Origin: Desulfomonile tiedjei
GTDB taxonomy: Bacteria > Desulfobacterota > Desulfomonilia > Desulfomonilales > Desulfomonilaceae
Assembly: GCA_016212925.1 (NCBI GenBank)
Contig: JACRDF010000050.1
Location: forward strand, 183,426-247,425
Reading direction: 5' to 3'
DNA length: 64,000 nucleotides
Part shown: positions 18,564-26,631 of the stretch, piece after piece
Position numbering within the stretch: position 1 is the stretch's first letter
Layout of the letters: each line of letters starts with the position of its first letter
Program-made: the position numbers and the translations under genes
Notes under the pieces: generated by a model
What the model was told of the DNA's origin: nothing
The model's database searches: none
Seen by the model: the letters and a program-made list of their open reading frames with translations, nothing else

Positions 18564-19151
18564 TCAAGTCGGTCCCGTGGCGGGTCCACTTTCTAGTTCC
18601 TCGAGGAATTTCTCGTATTTCACTCCGAGTTTCTCCGCGGTTCGCCGGCAGCGCAGTTTCTGCACCCGGTACGTGACAACGTATCCGATCACCCCGGAGA
18701 CAACGGAAATCATGGCCGCAGCCACATACCACCTTACAAGCAGGTCTTTGCCCAGTTGAAGGAATGCAGATAGGGCTTCCCAGAAGTATGTCATTTCTAT
18801 AATGGGAGTTAGCAGATTGCCAAAGTCCTCAAGGCCCAGGGCGGCAGGCTTGCCGACCACCACAGATCCGAGCAAGTAATATCCATAGTACACGAGGATC
18901 ATATTAAATGGATTGCAGACCCACGTGAACGCGAAAGCCACTATAAAGTTGAATCCGAATATGGCTCTCAGAATGGCCAGGGCCACGAAGTGGCCGCCCA
19001 CAGGGACCCCAAATCCGACGACCAGCCCTACGGCTACCCCCCGCGCGTCAAACCACGGTGGATGCCTGGAATTGACTAAGGGCTCGATAAAATTACCGTG
19101 GATGATCCGCCGAAACCGGCCCCACAGCCCCTTTCTTGATGGCTCACCCAT
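18564..19151 (-). CDS. DUF2062 domain membrane protein
   Basis: A 195-residue protein. Residues about 12-150 carry the DUF2062 pattern: an N-terminal amphipathic segment, hydrophobic helices with GVAVGLVVGFGVPVGGH and FAFTWVCNPFNMI, then a further helix at about 140-160 and a charged coiled tail. DUF2062 proteins are small inner-membrane proteins of unknown function, sometimes fused to glycosyltransferases. This one is unfused. The minus-strand ATG is unambiguous, though only a weak ribosome site is visible. Confidence 0.82.
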   Translation of the reverse strand: MGEPSRKGLWGRFRRIIHGNFIEPLVNSRHPPWFDARGVAVGLVVGFGVPVGGHFVALAILRAIFGFNFIVAFAFTWVCNPFNMILVYYGYYLLGSVVVGKPAALGLEDFGNLLTPIIEMTYFWEALSAFLQLGKDLLVRWYVAAAMISVVSGVIGYVVTYRVQKLRCRRTAEKLGVKYEKFLEELESGPATGPT

Positions 19152-19200
19152 TAACTAGTGTCCCGACACGCTGAAGAATGATCGTTGGCCGGTTAAACCG

Positions 19201-19290
19201 ATGCGCCGGCAGGGACCCCGGCGCCTACTATAATATGTTAGCGGCCCCGCGGGACGCCCGCCATGCTTATTCGCATGAAAGCGCATTGGT
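19201..19290. repeat. GCCGGCAGGGACCCCGGC interspersed repeat (copy 1)
   Basis: GCCGGCAGGGACCCCGGC, then CTACTATAAT and CCCCGCGGGACGC, ending around AAAGCGCATTGGTAT. The same order of blocks appears at 49915-50000. It lies in the 314-base gap before livH. The rest of that gap holds a possible TTGACA at 19390 without a good -10 partner. Confidence 0.45.
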
Positions 19291-19465
19291 ATTACGACAC
19301 GGCTATAGGAATATGTCAGATTTGGTCCGGAGTCAACGCGGCCTGCGGGAGACGAAATTTTTTTGGCCTCGCGGTCACCGGCTTCTTTCTTGACAGTTTC
19401 CGCCTGAACGGTTACACGAGTAGTTCAGGCTACCAAAGAAAAAGGGCTGATAACTGAAGGAGAGC

Positions 19466-20350
19466 ATGTCTATTGGTGACCAGCTTGCTCAATTCGTCGT
19501 TTCCGGACTCACCACCGGCAGCATCTATGCCCTGATCGCTCTCGGTTTCTGCATCATCCACAATTCCACTGGAATAGTTAATTTCACCCAGGTGGATTTC
19601 GTCACTCTGGGCGGCATGATGATGTACACCTTCCTTATGGGACTGGGTTTGCCCATGCCGCTGTCTTTTGTCCTGGGCGTCCTGGCTGTGACAGGTATCG
19701 GCGGATTGGTGCAAAGACTAGCGATTCAGCCGGCGAGATCCCGCGCCATAATTATACTGATCTTCATCACTATCGGTGTCTCCATTCTGACACGAGGCAT
19801 AATCAAAATTATCTGGGGTAAAAACCAGATGGCGCTCCCTTCTTTTTCCGGAGACACACCCCTCGTGGTCTGGAACGCGGCAATTTTGCCTCAGAGCCTT
19901 TGGATTTTAGGTATCACCGTCCTTGTGGTGGGGCTCCTGCATTTCTTTTTCAGTCGCACCAGAGTCGGTAAAGCCATGAGAGCTACATCTTTCAACCCCA
20001 CGGCCGCTGCGCTCATGGGGGTGAATGTCAATCGAATGATCTTGTTGTCTTTCGCGCTTAGCGGAGCCCTGGGCGCGGTTGCCGGAATAATCATAGTTCC
20101 CATTACGACCCTCAACTACGACATAGGTGTAATGCTGGGCCTTAAAGGGTTCGCTGCCGCGGTCTTGGGCGGTTATGGAAACAGCGTCGGCGCCATCATA
20201 GGCGGGTTGTTGCTCGGGCTTCTTGAATCCATAGGCGCCGGTCTTATTTCTTCCACTTACAAGGATGTAATAGCCTTTGCCATTCTCTTGTCGGTCCTTT
20301 TCCTGAAGCCAAGCGGGCTGCTGGGCTATGGGGAAAAAGAACGGGTATAG
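19466..20350 (+). CDS. livH: Branched-chain amino acid ABC transporter permease LivH
   Basis: A 294-residue inner-membrane permease with eight or so hydrophobic helices. The family opening QLAQFVVSGLTTGSIYALIALGF is seen, as are GIVNFTQVDFVTLGGMM and the EAA-like cytoplasmic loop (GKAMRATSFNPTAAALMGVNV, about 172-192). A late glycine-rich helix (AAVLGGYGNSVGAIIGGLLLGLLE) matches LivH. The ATG has GAAGGAGAG just upstream. First gene of the liv locus; the stop overlaps or abuts the start of the next gene. Substrate by family: leucine/isoleucine/valine, but related HAAT transporters also carry amides, urea or aromatic acids. Confidence 0.93.
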   Translation: MSIGDQLAQFVVSGLTTGSIYALIALGFCIIHNSTGIVNFTQVDFVTLGGMMMYTFLMGLGLPMPLSFVLGVLAVTGIGGLVQRLAIQPARSRAIIILIFITIGVSILTRGIIKIIWGKNQMALPSFSGDTPLVVWNAAILPQSLWILGITVLVVGLLHFFFSRTRVGKAMRATSFNPTAAALMGVNVNRMILLSFALSGALGAVAGIIIVPITTLNYDIGVMLGLKGFAAAVLGGYGNSVGAIIGGLLLGLLESIGAGLISSTYKDVIAFAILLSVLFLKPSGLLGYGEKERV

Positions 20351-20354
20351 CCTT

Positions 20355-22199
20355 ATGACCGGCCGTCTTTCCAAAATCAAACAGTATTTGTCTTTGGTAG
20401 CGTTGGCCGCGGGCATCCTGTTTTTCCCTTTTCTGACCACCAACCCCTACTATCTAAACGTGGCCAACATCATCGGCCTGAACACAATGGTGGTGGTAGG
20501 CCTCAACCTGTTGATCGGCTATGCAGGACAGATCTCACTCGGACACGCGGCGTTCTACGGACTGGGGGCGTACCTCTCAGGCATTCTCACCGTCACGTAC
20601 AATATGTCTCCTTGGCCTGCGATGTTAATTGCGCTATTGGCTACAGGCCTGATCGCCTTGATTATCGGCATTCCCACCTTGAAGCTTCATGGTCACTACC
20701 TTGTCATGGCCACACTAGGTTTCAATTTGATAATAAACATAATTCTAATCCAATGGGACAAAGTCACGGGCGGTCCATCGGGTTTCCCCGGTATACCTAA
20801 TTTACAGTTGGGGTCCTGGGCGTTGGATTCCGACCTAAAAATGTATTTCTTGATATGGTCGTGTGCTTTCATTTTTGTTCTATTGTCGCTCAACCTCGTC
20901 AATTCCAGGGTAGGCAGAGGCCTGAGGGCTTTGCACGGGAGCGAAATTGCAGCCGCTTCCGTAGGCGTTCCCACAGAAAAGTACAAGGTAAAGGTGTTCG
21001 TTCTGAGCGCTCTGTTCGCCTCTTTGGCAGGCAGTTTGTATGCCCATTACTTGACGTTCATAAGTCCGAAAACGTTTGACATATTCTTTTCCGTGGAACT
21101 TGTCACTATGGTCATTGTCGGCGGAATGGGGAGTGTCTGGGGCGCGCTGTTTGGGACGATTTTCCTCACTTCCCTGCCAAATGTGCTTCATTTCTTCGAT
21201 GAGTACAAGGACGTCTTTTATGGTTTGATCCTGGTGCTCATTCTGATCTTTGTGCCGGAAGGTCTGGTGGTTGCGGCTCGAAAACGATGGCTGTCGATGA
21301 AGGGACCTGCCGAGGCATTGCCGTCGGAGCAAAAAGAAGACTCAAAGTATCGTGAACATTACCCCGCGGCCGCCGGCAGGGACGCTGATCCGAGAACTGA
21401 CCGTGTGGTTTCGGGCTCATATTCGTCCGGTCGGGCAATCCTCAACATGGAAGGCGTTACCATCCGCTTCGGAGGTATAGTGGCTCTGGCGCAGGTGTCC
21501 TTCGATGTTGTGGAGGGTTCGATCACGTCCCTTATCGGCCCCAACGGCGCGGGCAAGACTACAATGATCAATGTGGTTTCCGGCAATTATCAGGCGCAGT
21601 CCGGAACAGTGATCTTTGATGGGCAAGGAGTTAAAGGCAGTCGCCCTTATCAAATGGCAGCATTGGGCATGACACGTACGTTTCAGAATGTTCAGATATT
21701 CGAAAACATGACTGTCCTGGAAAACGTGATGGTAGGGCTGCACGCGCGAACCAGGAGCGAGTTCCTCCAATGCCTGCTTCGCCTCCCAGGCTTTCGTAAG
21801 GAAGGGGCAGCAATAGAACAGCAGGCGTGGGACACGCTGAGTTTTCTGGGGCTGGATGAGAAGGCCCACTGGCCGGCATCGAGTCTGTCTTTCGGCGAAC
21901 AGAAGCGAGTGGAAATGGCTCGCGGACTTGTGTCGAATCCCCGGCTGATTCTCCTGGATGAACCGGTCGCGGGCCTCAACATGACGGAAACCGCGGAGAT
22001 CGCCCGGCTCATCAAAAAAATACGCTCGATGGGGATCTCGGTCCTCCTTGTTGAGCACGACATGGGCCTTGTAATGGGAGTCTCCGATAAGGTAGTGGTA
22101 CTTAATTACGGCAGAAAGATCGCAGAGGGTCATCCTGAGGAGATCCAGAAGAACGAAAAAGTCCTGTCCGCGTACCTGGGGAGTGTAGGTCTTCCGTAG
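20355..22199 (+). CDS. Fused LivM permease and LivG ATP-binding protein
   Basis: A 614-residue fusion. Residues about 1-305 are LivM: eight or more hydrophobic helices with GLNLLIGYAGQISLGHAAFYGLGAY and the loop SRVGRGLRALHGSEIAAASVGV. A hydrophilic linker (about 310-360) precedes the LivG ABC domain: Walker A GPNGAGKTT with Lys401, signature LSFGEQKR (about 513), Walker B LILLDEP and the LivG C-terminus (GRKIAEGHPEEI). The ATG at 20355 leaves a 4-base gap to livH; an in-frame ATG at 20328 would overlap livH by 23 bases. Neither has a strong ribosome site, so coupling is likely. Normally these are two polypeptides of about 300 and 255 residues. Confidence 0.92.
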   Translation: MTGRLSKIKQYLSLVALAAGILFFPFLTTNPYYLNVANIIGLNTMVVVGLNLLIGYAGQISLGHAAFYGLGAYLSGILTVTYNMSPWPAMLIALLATGLIALIIGIPTLKLHGHYLVMATLGFNLIINIILIQWDKVTGGPSGFPGIPNLQLGSWALDSDLKMYFLIWSCAFIFVLLSLNLVNSRVGRGLRALHGSEIAAASVGVPTEKYKVKVFVLSALFASLAGSLYAHYLTFISPKTFDIFFSVELVTMVIVGGMGSVWGALFGTIFLTSLPNVLHFFDEYKDVFYGLILVLILIFVPEGLVVAARKRWLSMKGPAEALPSEQKEDSKYREHYPAAAGRDADPRTDRVVSGSYSSGRAILNMEGVTIRFGGIVALAQVSFDVVEGSITSLIGPNGAGKTTMINVVSGNYQAQSGTVIFDGQGVKGSRPYQMAALGMTRTFQNVQIFENMTVLENVMVGLHARTRSEFLQCLLRLPGFRKEGAAIEQQAWDTLSFLGLDEKAHWPASSLSFGEQKRVEMARGLVSNPRLILLDEPVAGLNMTETAEIARLIKKIRSMGISVLLVEHDMGLVMGVSDKVVVLNYGRKIAEGHPEEIQKNEKVLSAYLGSVGLP

Positions 22200-22250
22200 C
22201 GCCGGCATCTTGCCGGTCATCGTCCTGCCCGCGTACCCGAGGAGTGTAGG
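22161..22250. repeat. 29-bp near-direct duplication creating the livF leader
   Basis: 22161-22189 (the last codons of the fused livM-livG gene) and 22222-22250 are the same 29 bases with three mismatches, 61 bases apart. The first copy encodes VLSAYLGSV; the second is non-coding and carries the GAGGAG that serves as ribosome-binding site of livF. Between them lies GCCGGCATCTTGCCGGT, which resembles the CAGGCATCTTGCCTGTC interspersed motif seen at 56167. Confidence 0.6.
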
Positions 22251-22254
22251 CTAA

Positions 22255-22980
22255 ATGCTGAAAGTGCAAGACCTGCAGGCTTTTTATGGCGGTAACCAGG
22301 CCTTGAAAGGAATTTCTCTGGAGATCCAACAGGGAGAAATAGTATGCTTGATAGGGGCAAACGGCGCAGGTAAAACCACGTTGTTGAATTGTCTTTCAGG
22401 CGTGCACCCCCAACGCCGCGGTGAGGTCTTTTTCAAGGGTCAGGAGGTGGCAAAAGCCTCCTCTCAGCGCCTCGTCCGTCTGGGAATCGTCCAGGTGCCT
22501 GAGAATCGTCAACTATTCGGTCCATTGACTGTCGAGGAAAATCTGGAAATGGGGGCGTACCTGCGAGCCGGCCAGATGAAAAAGGCAACGTTGATAGGGG
22601 AAATGGATCGCATTTTTGCGCTGTTCCCCTCGCTGGAGAACCGCAAAAAACAGCTCGCCGGGACCCTATCGGGTGGGGAACAGCAAATGGTGGCAATAGG
22701 CCGAGGTTTGATGGCGGACCCAAGCCTGCTCTTGCTCGACGAGCCTTCCTTGGGGCTGGCGCCCCTGGTGGTCAGAGAGATATTCCGCATAATCAAGGAA
22801 CTGCGCAACGAAGGGCGAACTATACTGTTGGTTGAACAAAATGCTCTGGCTGCCCTGAAAATCTCGCAACGAGCATACGTGATAGAGAACGGAAGGATCT
22901 CCGCGAGCGGGCCTCCAGACCTGATGATGAAAGACGAGAGAGTCCGGCGTGCTTTTCTCGGGCAGGATGTAACCATGTAA
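22255..22980 (+). CDS. livF: Branched-chain amino acid ABC transporter ATP-binding protein LivF
   Basis: A 241-residue ABC ATPase: Walker A GANGAGKTT (34-42), Q-loop VPENRQLF (about 82), signature LSGGEQQM (about 139), Walker B LLLLDEPSLGLAP (about 159) and H-switch replaced by the LivF-typical LLVEQNA. It pairs with the LivG domain of the upstream fusion to power uptake. The ATG is preceded by GAGGAG within a duplicated segment. It lies 55 bases after the fusion gene and about 115 bases before livK, so the locus is one operon. No residues are missing. Confidence 0.95.
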   Translation: MLKVQDLQAFYGGNQALKGISLEIQQGEIVCLIGANGAGKTTLLNCLSGVHPQRRGEVFFKGQEVAKASSQRLVRLGIVQVPENRQLFGPLTVEENLEMGAYLRAGQMKKATLIGEMDRIFALFPSLENRKKQLAGTLSGGEQQMVAIGRGLMADPSLLLLDEPSLGLAPLVVREIFRIIKELRNEGRTILLVEQNALAALKISQRAYVIENGRISASGPPDLMMKDERVRRAFLGQDVTM

Positions 22981-23094
22981 CAGGGTTCGAGGCATCCTAT
23001 TGGCATTTCTTCACGGCTTGGCTACAGCGACGCTTTTCGTCCCGTTTTGCGCTGCTTCACGGCAAGGGACCAGATCAGATCCAAGGAGGGTGGC

Positions 23095-24258
23095 ATGAAA
23101 AGAGTGGGATTTCTTTTGCTGGCAATTTTATTTCTAGCTGGGGTCACGGCGGGAAATGCCGCTGAACCCATCAAAATCGGCGCGTTTTACTCCCTATCCG
23201 GGCCTGCGGCCGCGATAGGCACACCCACCAAACTCGTAACCCAGATGGTGGTGGAAAAGATTAACAAGGAAGGCGGCATCAACGGCCGGCCTATCGAGCT
23301 GGTGCTGGGAGACACCGAATCCGAGCCGACAAAGGCGGTTATGGTGGCGAAAAAATTTATAAACGTGGACAAAGTAGCGGCAATAATAGGTCCGGACCGG
23401 ACCGATCTCGGCATGGCGGTCAAAAAACTGATCGAGGATGCGGGAATTCCGACGTTTATGACGGTTGGAGGCGATCCTGTCATCATGGGAGGCGGGCCAT
23501 TGGGGACCTTCAAGTGGGTTTTCAAGTCCCCGCAGAGAAGTTCCACCGCAGTGGAAAAGGTCTACACCTATCTGCAAAAACACAATCTGAAAAAGGTCGC
23601 CCTGATCACGGCATCTGATGGGTTCGGCAAAGACGGCAAAGGCTGGCTCGAAAAACTGGCTCCCAAACACGGCATAACCATAGTGGCGGACGAGTCGTTC
23701 AACCCCAAAGACACGGATATGACCTCTCAGCTAACCAAAATCGCCGCGACAAACCCTGAAGCCATTGTGTGTTGGACCATAGGACCCGCCGGCGCGATCG
23801 TGGCCAAGAACGTCAAGCAACTGAACATCAAGACTCCGCTCTTCCAGTGCCACGGGCTCCCGGATCCCAAATACGTGGAGCTTGCAGGAGCAGCAGCGGA
23901 AGGGAACATCATGCCTTCCACCAAGTTGATGGCATGGGAAAAACTCGCGGATAACGACCCTCAAAAGCCGGTGATTAAGGAGTTTGTGCGCCTGTACAAC
24001 GACGTGTACAAGTACAACAAAGAATTCCCTCTAAATACGCACTCCGGGTATGCCTGGGATGCCATTTACATAGTGGCCAACGCCATGAAGAAGGCAGGAA
24101 CAGATCCCGAGAAGCTCCGAGAAGCCATCGAGAATACCAAGGGCTATGTGGGGGTCAGTGGAATCTACAACCTAACGCCCGAGGATCATAACGGCCTGGG
24201 CACTGATTCCATGATTGTAGTCCGCATCGACAACGGCAAATGGAATCTGGTCGAGTGA
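23095..24258 (+). CDS. Branched-chain amino acid ABC transporter substrate-binding protein (LivK-like)
   Basis: A 387-residue periplasmic binding protein of the type I fold (Peripla_BP_6). Signal peptide at residues 1-21 (MKRVGFLLLAILFLAGVTAGNA). Typical segments: PIKIGAFYSLSGPAAAIGTP, INKEGGINGRPIELVLGDTES and AIIGPDRTDLGMAVKKL. The ATG at 23095 has AAGGAGGG with good spacing; an upstream in-frame extension is not needed. It is the last gene of the liv locus, followed by a repeat element. The binding pocket cannot be assigned from sequence, so the ligand could be a hydrophobic amino acid or an aromatic acid. Confidence 0.93.
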   Translation: MKRVGFLLLAILFLAGVTAGNAAEPIKIGAFYSLSGPAAAIGTPTKLVTQMVVEKINKEGGINGRPIELVLGDTESEPTKAVMVAKKFINVDKVAAIIGPDRTDLGMAVKKLIEDAGIPTFMTVGGDPVIMGGGPLGTFKWVFKSPQRSSTAVEKVYTYLQKHNLKKVALITASDGFGKDGKGWLEKLAPKHGITIVADESFNPKDTDMTSQLTKIAATNPEAIVCWTIGPAGAIVAKNVKQLNIKTPLFQCHGLPDPKYVELAGAAAEGNIMPSTKLMAWEKLADNDPQKPVIKEFVRLYNDVYKYNKEFPLNTHSGYAWDAIYIVANAMKKAGTDPEKLREAIENTKGYVGVSGIYNLTPEDHNGLGTDSMIVVRIDNGKWNLVE

Positions 24259-24271
24259 CACCAATTCGGAT

Positions 24272-24488
24272 TATAGCAAGTGTCAAAAAATAATGTCCGA
24301 TTGCGCAAGGCGGTTCCGGGAAAGTAGTAGGTGCCGGCCTCCGTGCCGGCACATTTTGCCAGTATAAATCAATCACGCCCCTGGCGTGACATGGACCCCG
24401 GATCGCGGTCCGGGGCAGGCTCTGGTCCCCACTGGTTTTTTAGGAGTTCGGGTTGTACAAACGGTCAAGAATTGTGGCAAGTGGTATA
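24272..24488. repeat. Non-autonomous inverted-repeat element, copy F (217 bp)
   Basis: The left end is TATAGCAAGTGTCAAAAAAT..TGTCCGATTG; the right end is CGGTCAAGAATTGTGGCAAG..GGTATA. The interior differs from the 192-bp copies and holds GTGCCGGCCTCCGTGCCGGCAC. It fills the space between the convergent livK and adenylate cyclase genes. Confidence 0.6.
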
Positions 24489-24555
24489 TGCCTTGGAGAG
24501 CGCTAGTACAAGAGTCGTCCCGTATCTCAAGGTAACGCCGAGGGTTCATAATGTA

Positions 24556-26190
24556 TCAGGGAATTAGGCTGTACAAAGTGACCGCGTGGTCTATGCCCTT
24601 CAATTGGACCCCGGGCATGGGGTGCGCTCCGGTTATATGCTTAATGGATTCGTAGACTTCCTCGCTTACTAGGATCTCCCCCGCACGGGCGATATTCTCG
24701 ATCCGGAACGCGACATTGATTGGAGTTCCCACCGCGCCGTATTTTCTGCGTTGTTCGCATCCTATGTTGCCAACAATCAAGCGCCCCTTGTTGATTGCGA
24801 TGCCCATCTGAAGAGTGAGTGGTCCGGTGAAAGGGTTCCCGGTCCGTCCGGGATTTGGTGTGTCGGTCTGTTCGTTGCCGGGGGTCAGGTCAGGATGCAA
24901 TTCGTCGTTGAGGCCACTCATTGCATTCTGCATTTCAATGGAGCATCGCAAGGCTCGTTCCGGAGCGTCAGCCATTACGCGCGGAGCCCCGAAGAATGCA
25001 AGAATTCCGTCACCTGTGAACTCGTCTATTGTTCCACCATGCCGGACGATTATATCGACCATCTTTTCCAGGAAACGGTTGAGGATTTTCACCACCGCGT
25101 CAGGCCCCACATTGGCGGTGAGTGCAGTGAATCCTCTCAAATCAGCTACCAGAATAGTTATATCCCGCTGTTCTCCGCCGAGGTTCACTCCGGCGGGCGA
25201 GGAAAGGATCTCCGAAACGACCTCGGGGCTCAGGTACGATCCAAAGGTGTCTCTTATGAAATCCCGTTCTCTCAACCCTCCAACCATGCGATTGAATCCT
25301 TCCGTCATCCTTCCTATCTCATCGCTTGAGACCACAGGTACGTTCACATCCAGGTCTCCTTTTCGAATCCGCCTCATAGCGGTGCTCAGTTGACGCAGCG
25401 GTTCCGAAATGCTCTTGGCCACGAAGACCGACAGTCCCACCGCCACGAGTACAGCCAAGGAAAGGAGGAACGCTATGACCACGGGCATATGCGCGATGAA
25501 ACTCCCTATGTCCACCTCCCCTGCCCGGACCTGGTGGATTTGGCCCAGAGTGACGTAACTGATTATCGTTACGGGTACGATCCCTATCAATAACGAAACA
25601 AGAATTATCTTCGGCAAGACATTCAAGTGGAGCGAACGCGGAACTGTGGTCAGCGCTTCGGAGGGAAACAGTGAATGCAGTCTATTCTGTATGAGCCATT
25701 CCAAGACGAAATAAAGAAAAACGACCGTGAAAGGCGCACCCACGAACACAATGCCGAAAAATACGTGAGAAGCACGATACCACCGCGCCGTCTCCGAGGA
25801 TTGCCAGAACTCGGGGACAACGCCGAATAGCACCCCGGCGGCGAGCCACGCTAGAAGACTGAGGGCTGAAACATTAAAGGGAACATTCAGAAGGCTATCT
25901 AATATGGCTCTGGTCCGCTGTGGATCAGGCTCTTCCTTGACACTACTCAGGCGCAGCCATAAGCGCTTGTAATATCTCACTGAGAATAAATGAGCCGCAC
26001 CGCTCACCAGAATCATTACGAACACAAAATAAGAGATTAGCGTCCTTATGTCCGGCTCGGCCAGATTAGGGCTGAGGCCGGATCTGATGAACGTGAAGTA
26101 CACAAAGGTTAATCCTGCCCCTAACGTGTTCAAGAGCAGAGAAACGCCCCCGATGACAAATCGGTAGGTTCTGTTCCGTGATGCTTCCAA
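24556..26190 (-). CDS. Membrane adenylate/guanylate cyclase with HAMP domain
   Basis: A 544-residue class III nucleotide cyclase. About six to seven hydrophobic helices fill residues 10-260, followed by a HAMP linker (SISEPLRQLSTAMRRIRKGDLDV, about 265-315) and the cyclase domain (about 345-540). Metal-binding aspartates sit in ILVADLRGFT and EFTGDGILAFFGAP; GAVGTPINVAFRIE supplies the transition-state Asn and Arg. It probably makes cAMP in response to a membrane signal. The start is TTG at 26190 (minus strand), reading MEASRNRTYRF, without a clear ribosome site; an alternative start cannot be excluded. It converges on livK. Confidence 0.88.
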   Translation of the reverse strand: MEASRNRTYRFVIGGVSLLLNTLGAGLTFVYFTFIRSGLSPNLAEPDIRTLISYFVFVMILVSGAAHLFSVRYYKRLWLRLSSVKEEPDPQRTRAILDSLLNVPFNVSALSLLAWLAAGVLFGVVPEFWQSSETARWYRASHVFFGIVFVGAPFTVVFLYFVLEWLIQNRLHSLFPSEALTTVPRSLHLNVLPKIILVSLLIGIVPVTIISYVTLGQIHQVRAGEVDIGSFIAHMPVVIAFLLSLAVLVAVGLSVFVAKSISEPLRQLSTAMRRIRKGDLDVNVPVVSSDEIGRMTEGFNRMVGGLRERDFIRDTFGSYLSPEVVSEILSSPAGVNLGGEQRDITILVADLRGFTALTANVGPDAVVKILNRFLEKMVDIIVRHGGTIDEFTGDGILAFFGAPRVMADAPERALRCSIEMQNAMSGLNDELHPDLTPGNEQTDTPNPGRTGNPFTGPLTLQMGIAINKGRLIVGNIGCEQRRKYGAVGTPINVAFRIENIARAGEILVSEEVYESIKHITGAHPMPGVQLKGIDHAVTLYSLIP

Positions 26191-26354
26191 AGGAGTCCCG
26201 GCTCAGCAGATTGAATTTGTAGTCCAGTGCAAACCATAACACGAAAGGGCCTGCAAAGTCAGATGCTTTTGTAAGCGGTGGACACTCCGGCAAATCCGAC
26301 ATACAATTGGAAGCCGTGAGAGAAAGGCCCTTCCCGAACGAAGGAGAGGAAATC

Positions 26355-26600
26355 ATGCTTGGTGCGCAAGAACTGATCGTGATTCTGCTAATAGTTGTTA
26401 TTGTGTTCGGCGCCAAAAGAATTCCCGAGATTATGGAGGGTCTGGGCAAGGGGATTAGGACTTTTAAAAAGGTCATGGACGGAGATGTGGAAGCCGCTAT
26501 TCCCGCGCAGCAGCCCGGGCCTGCGTCTCCCCCGACGCCGGTTCCCCCTGACCGAAGCTCCGCCGCGGTCGTCTCCTCTGAAAAAATAGAGCCCAAATAG
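26355..26600 (+). CDS. tatA: Sec-independent protein translocase TatA-like protein
   Basis: An 81-residue protein: short N-terminal helix (GAQELIVILLIVVIVFGAKRIPE) followed by the amphipathic helix MEGLGKGIRTFKKVM and a proline-rich, unstructured tail (about 50-81). This is the classic TatA/TatE layout, forming the pore of the twin-arginine pathway. The ATG at 26355 has AAGGAGAGGA close upstream. No tatC is adjacent; solitary tatA genes are common in Deltaproteobacteria. It sits 30 bases before the next plus-strand gene. Confidence 0.93.
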   Translation: MLGAQELIVILLIVVIVFGAKRIPEIMEGLGKGIRTFKKVMDGDVEAAIPAQQPGPASPPTPVPPDRSSAAVVSSEKIEPK

Positions 26601-26631
26601 CTCCCTGTTTAGTGAAGGCAGTATCAGCGCT

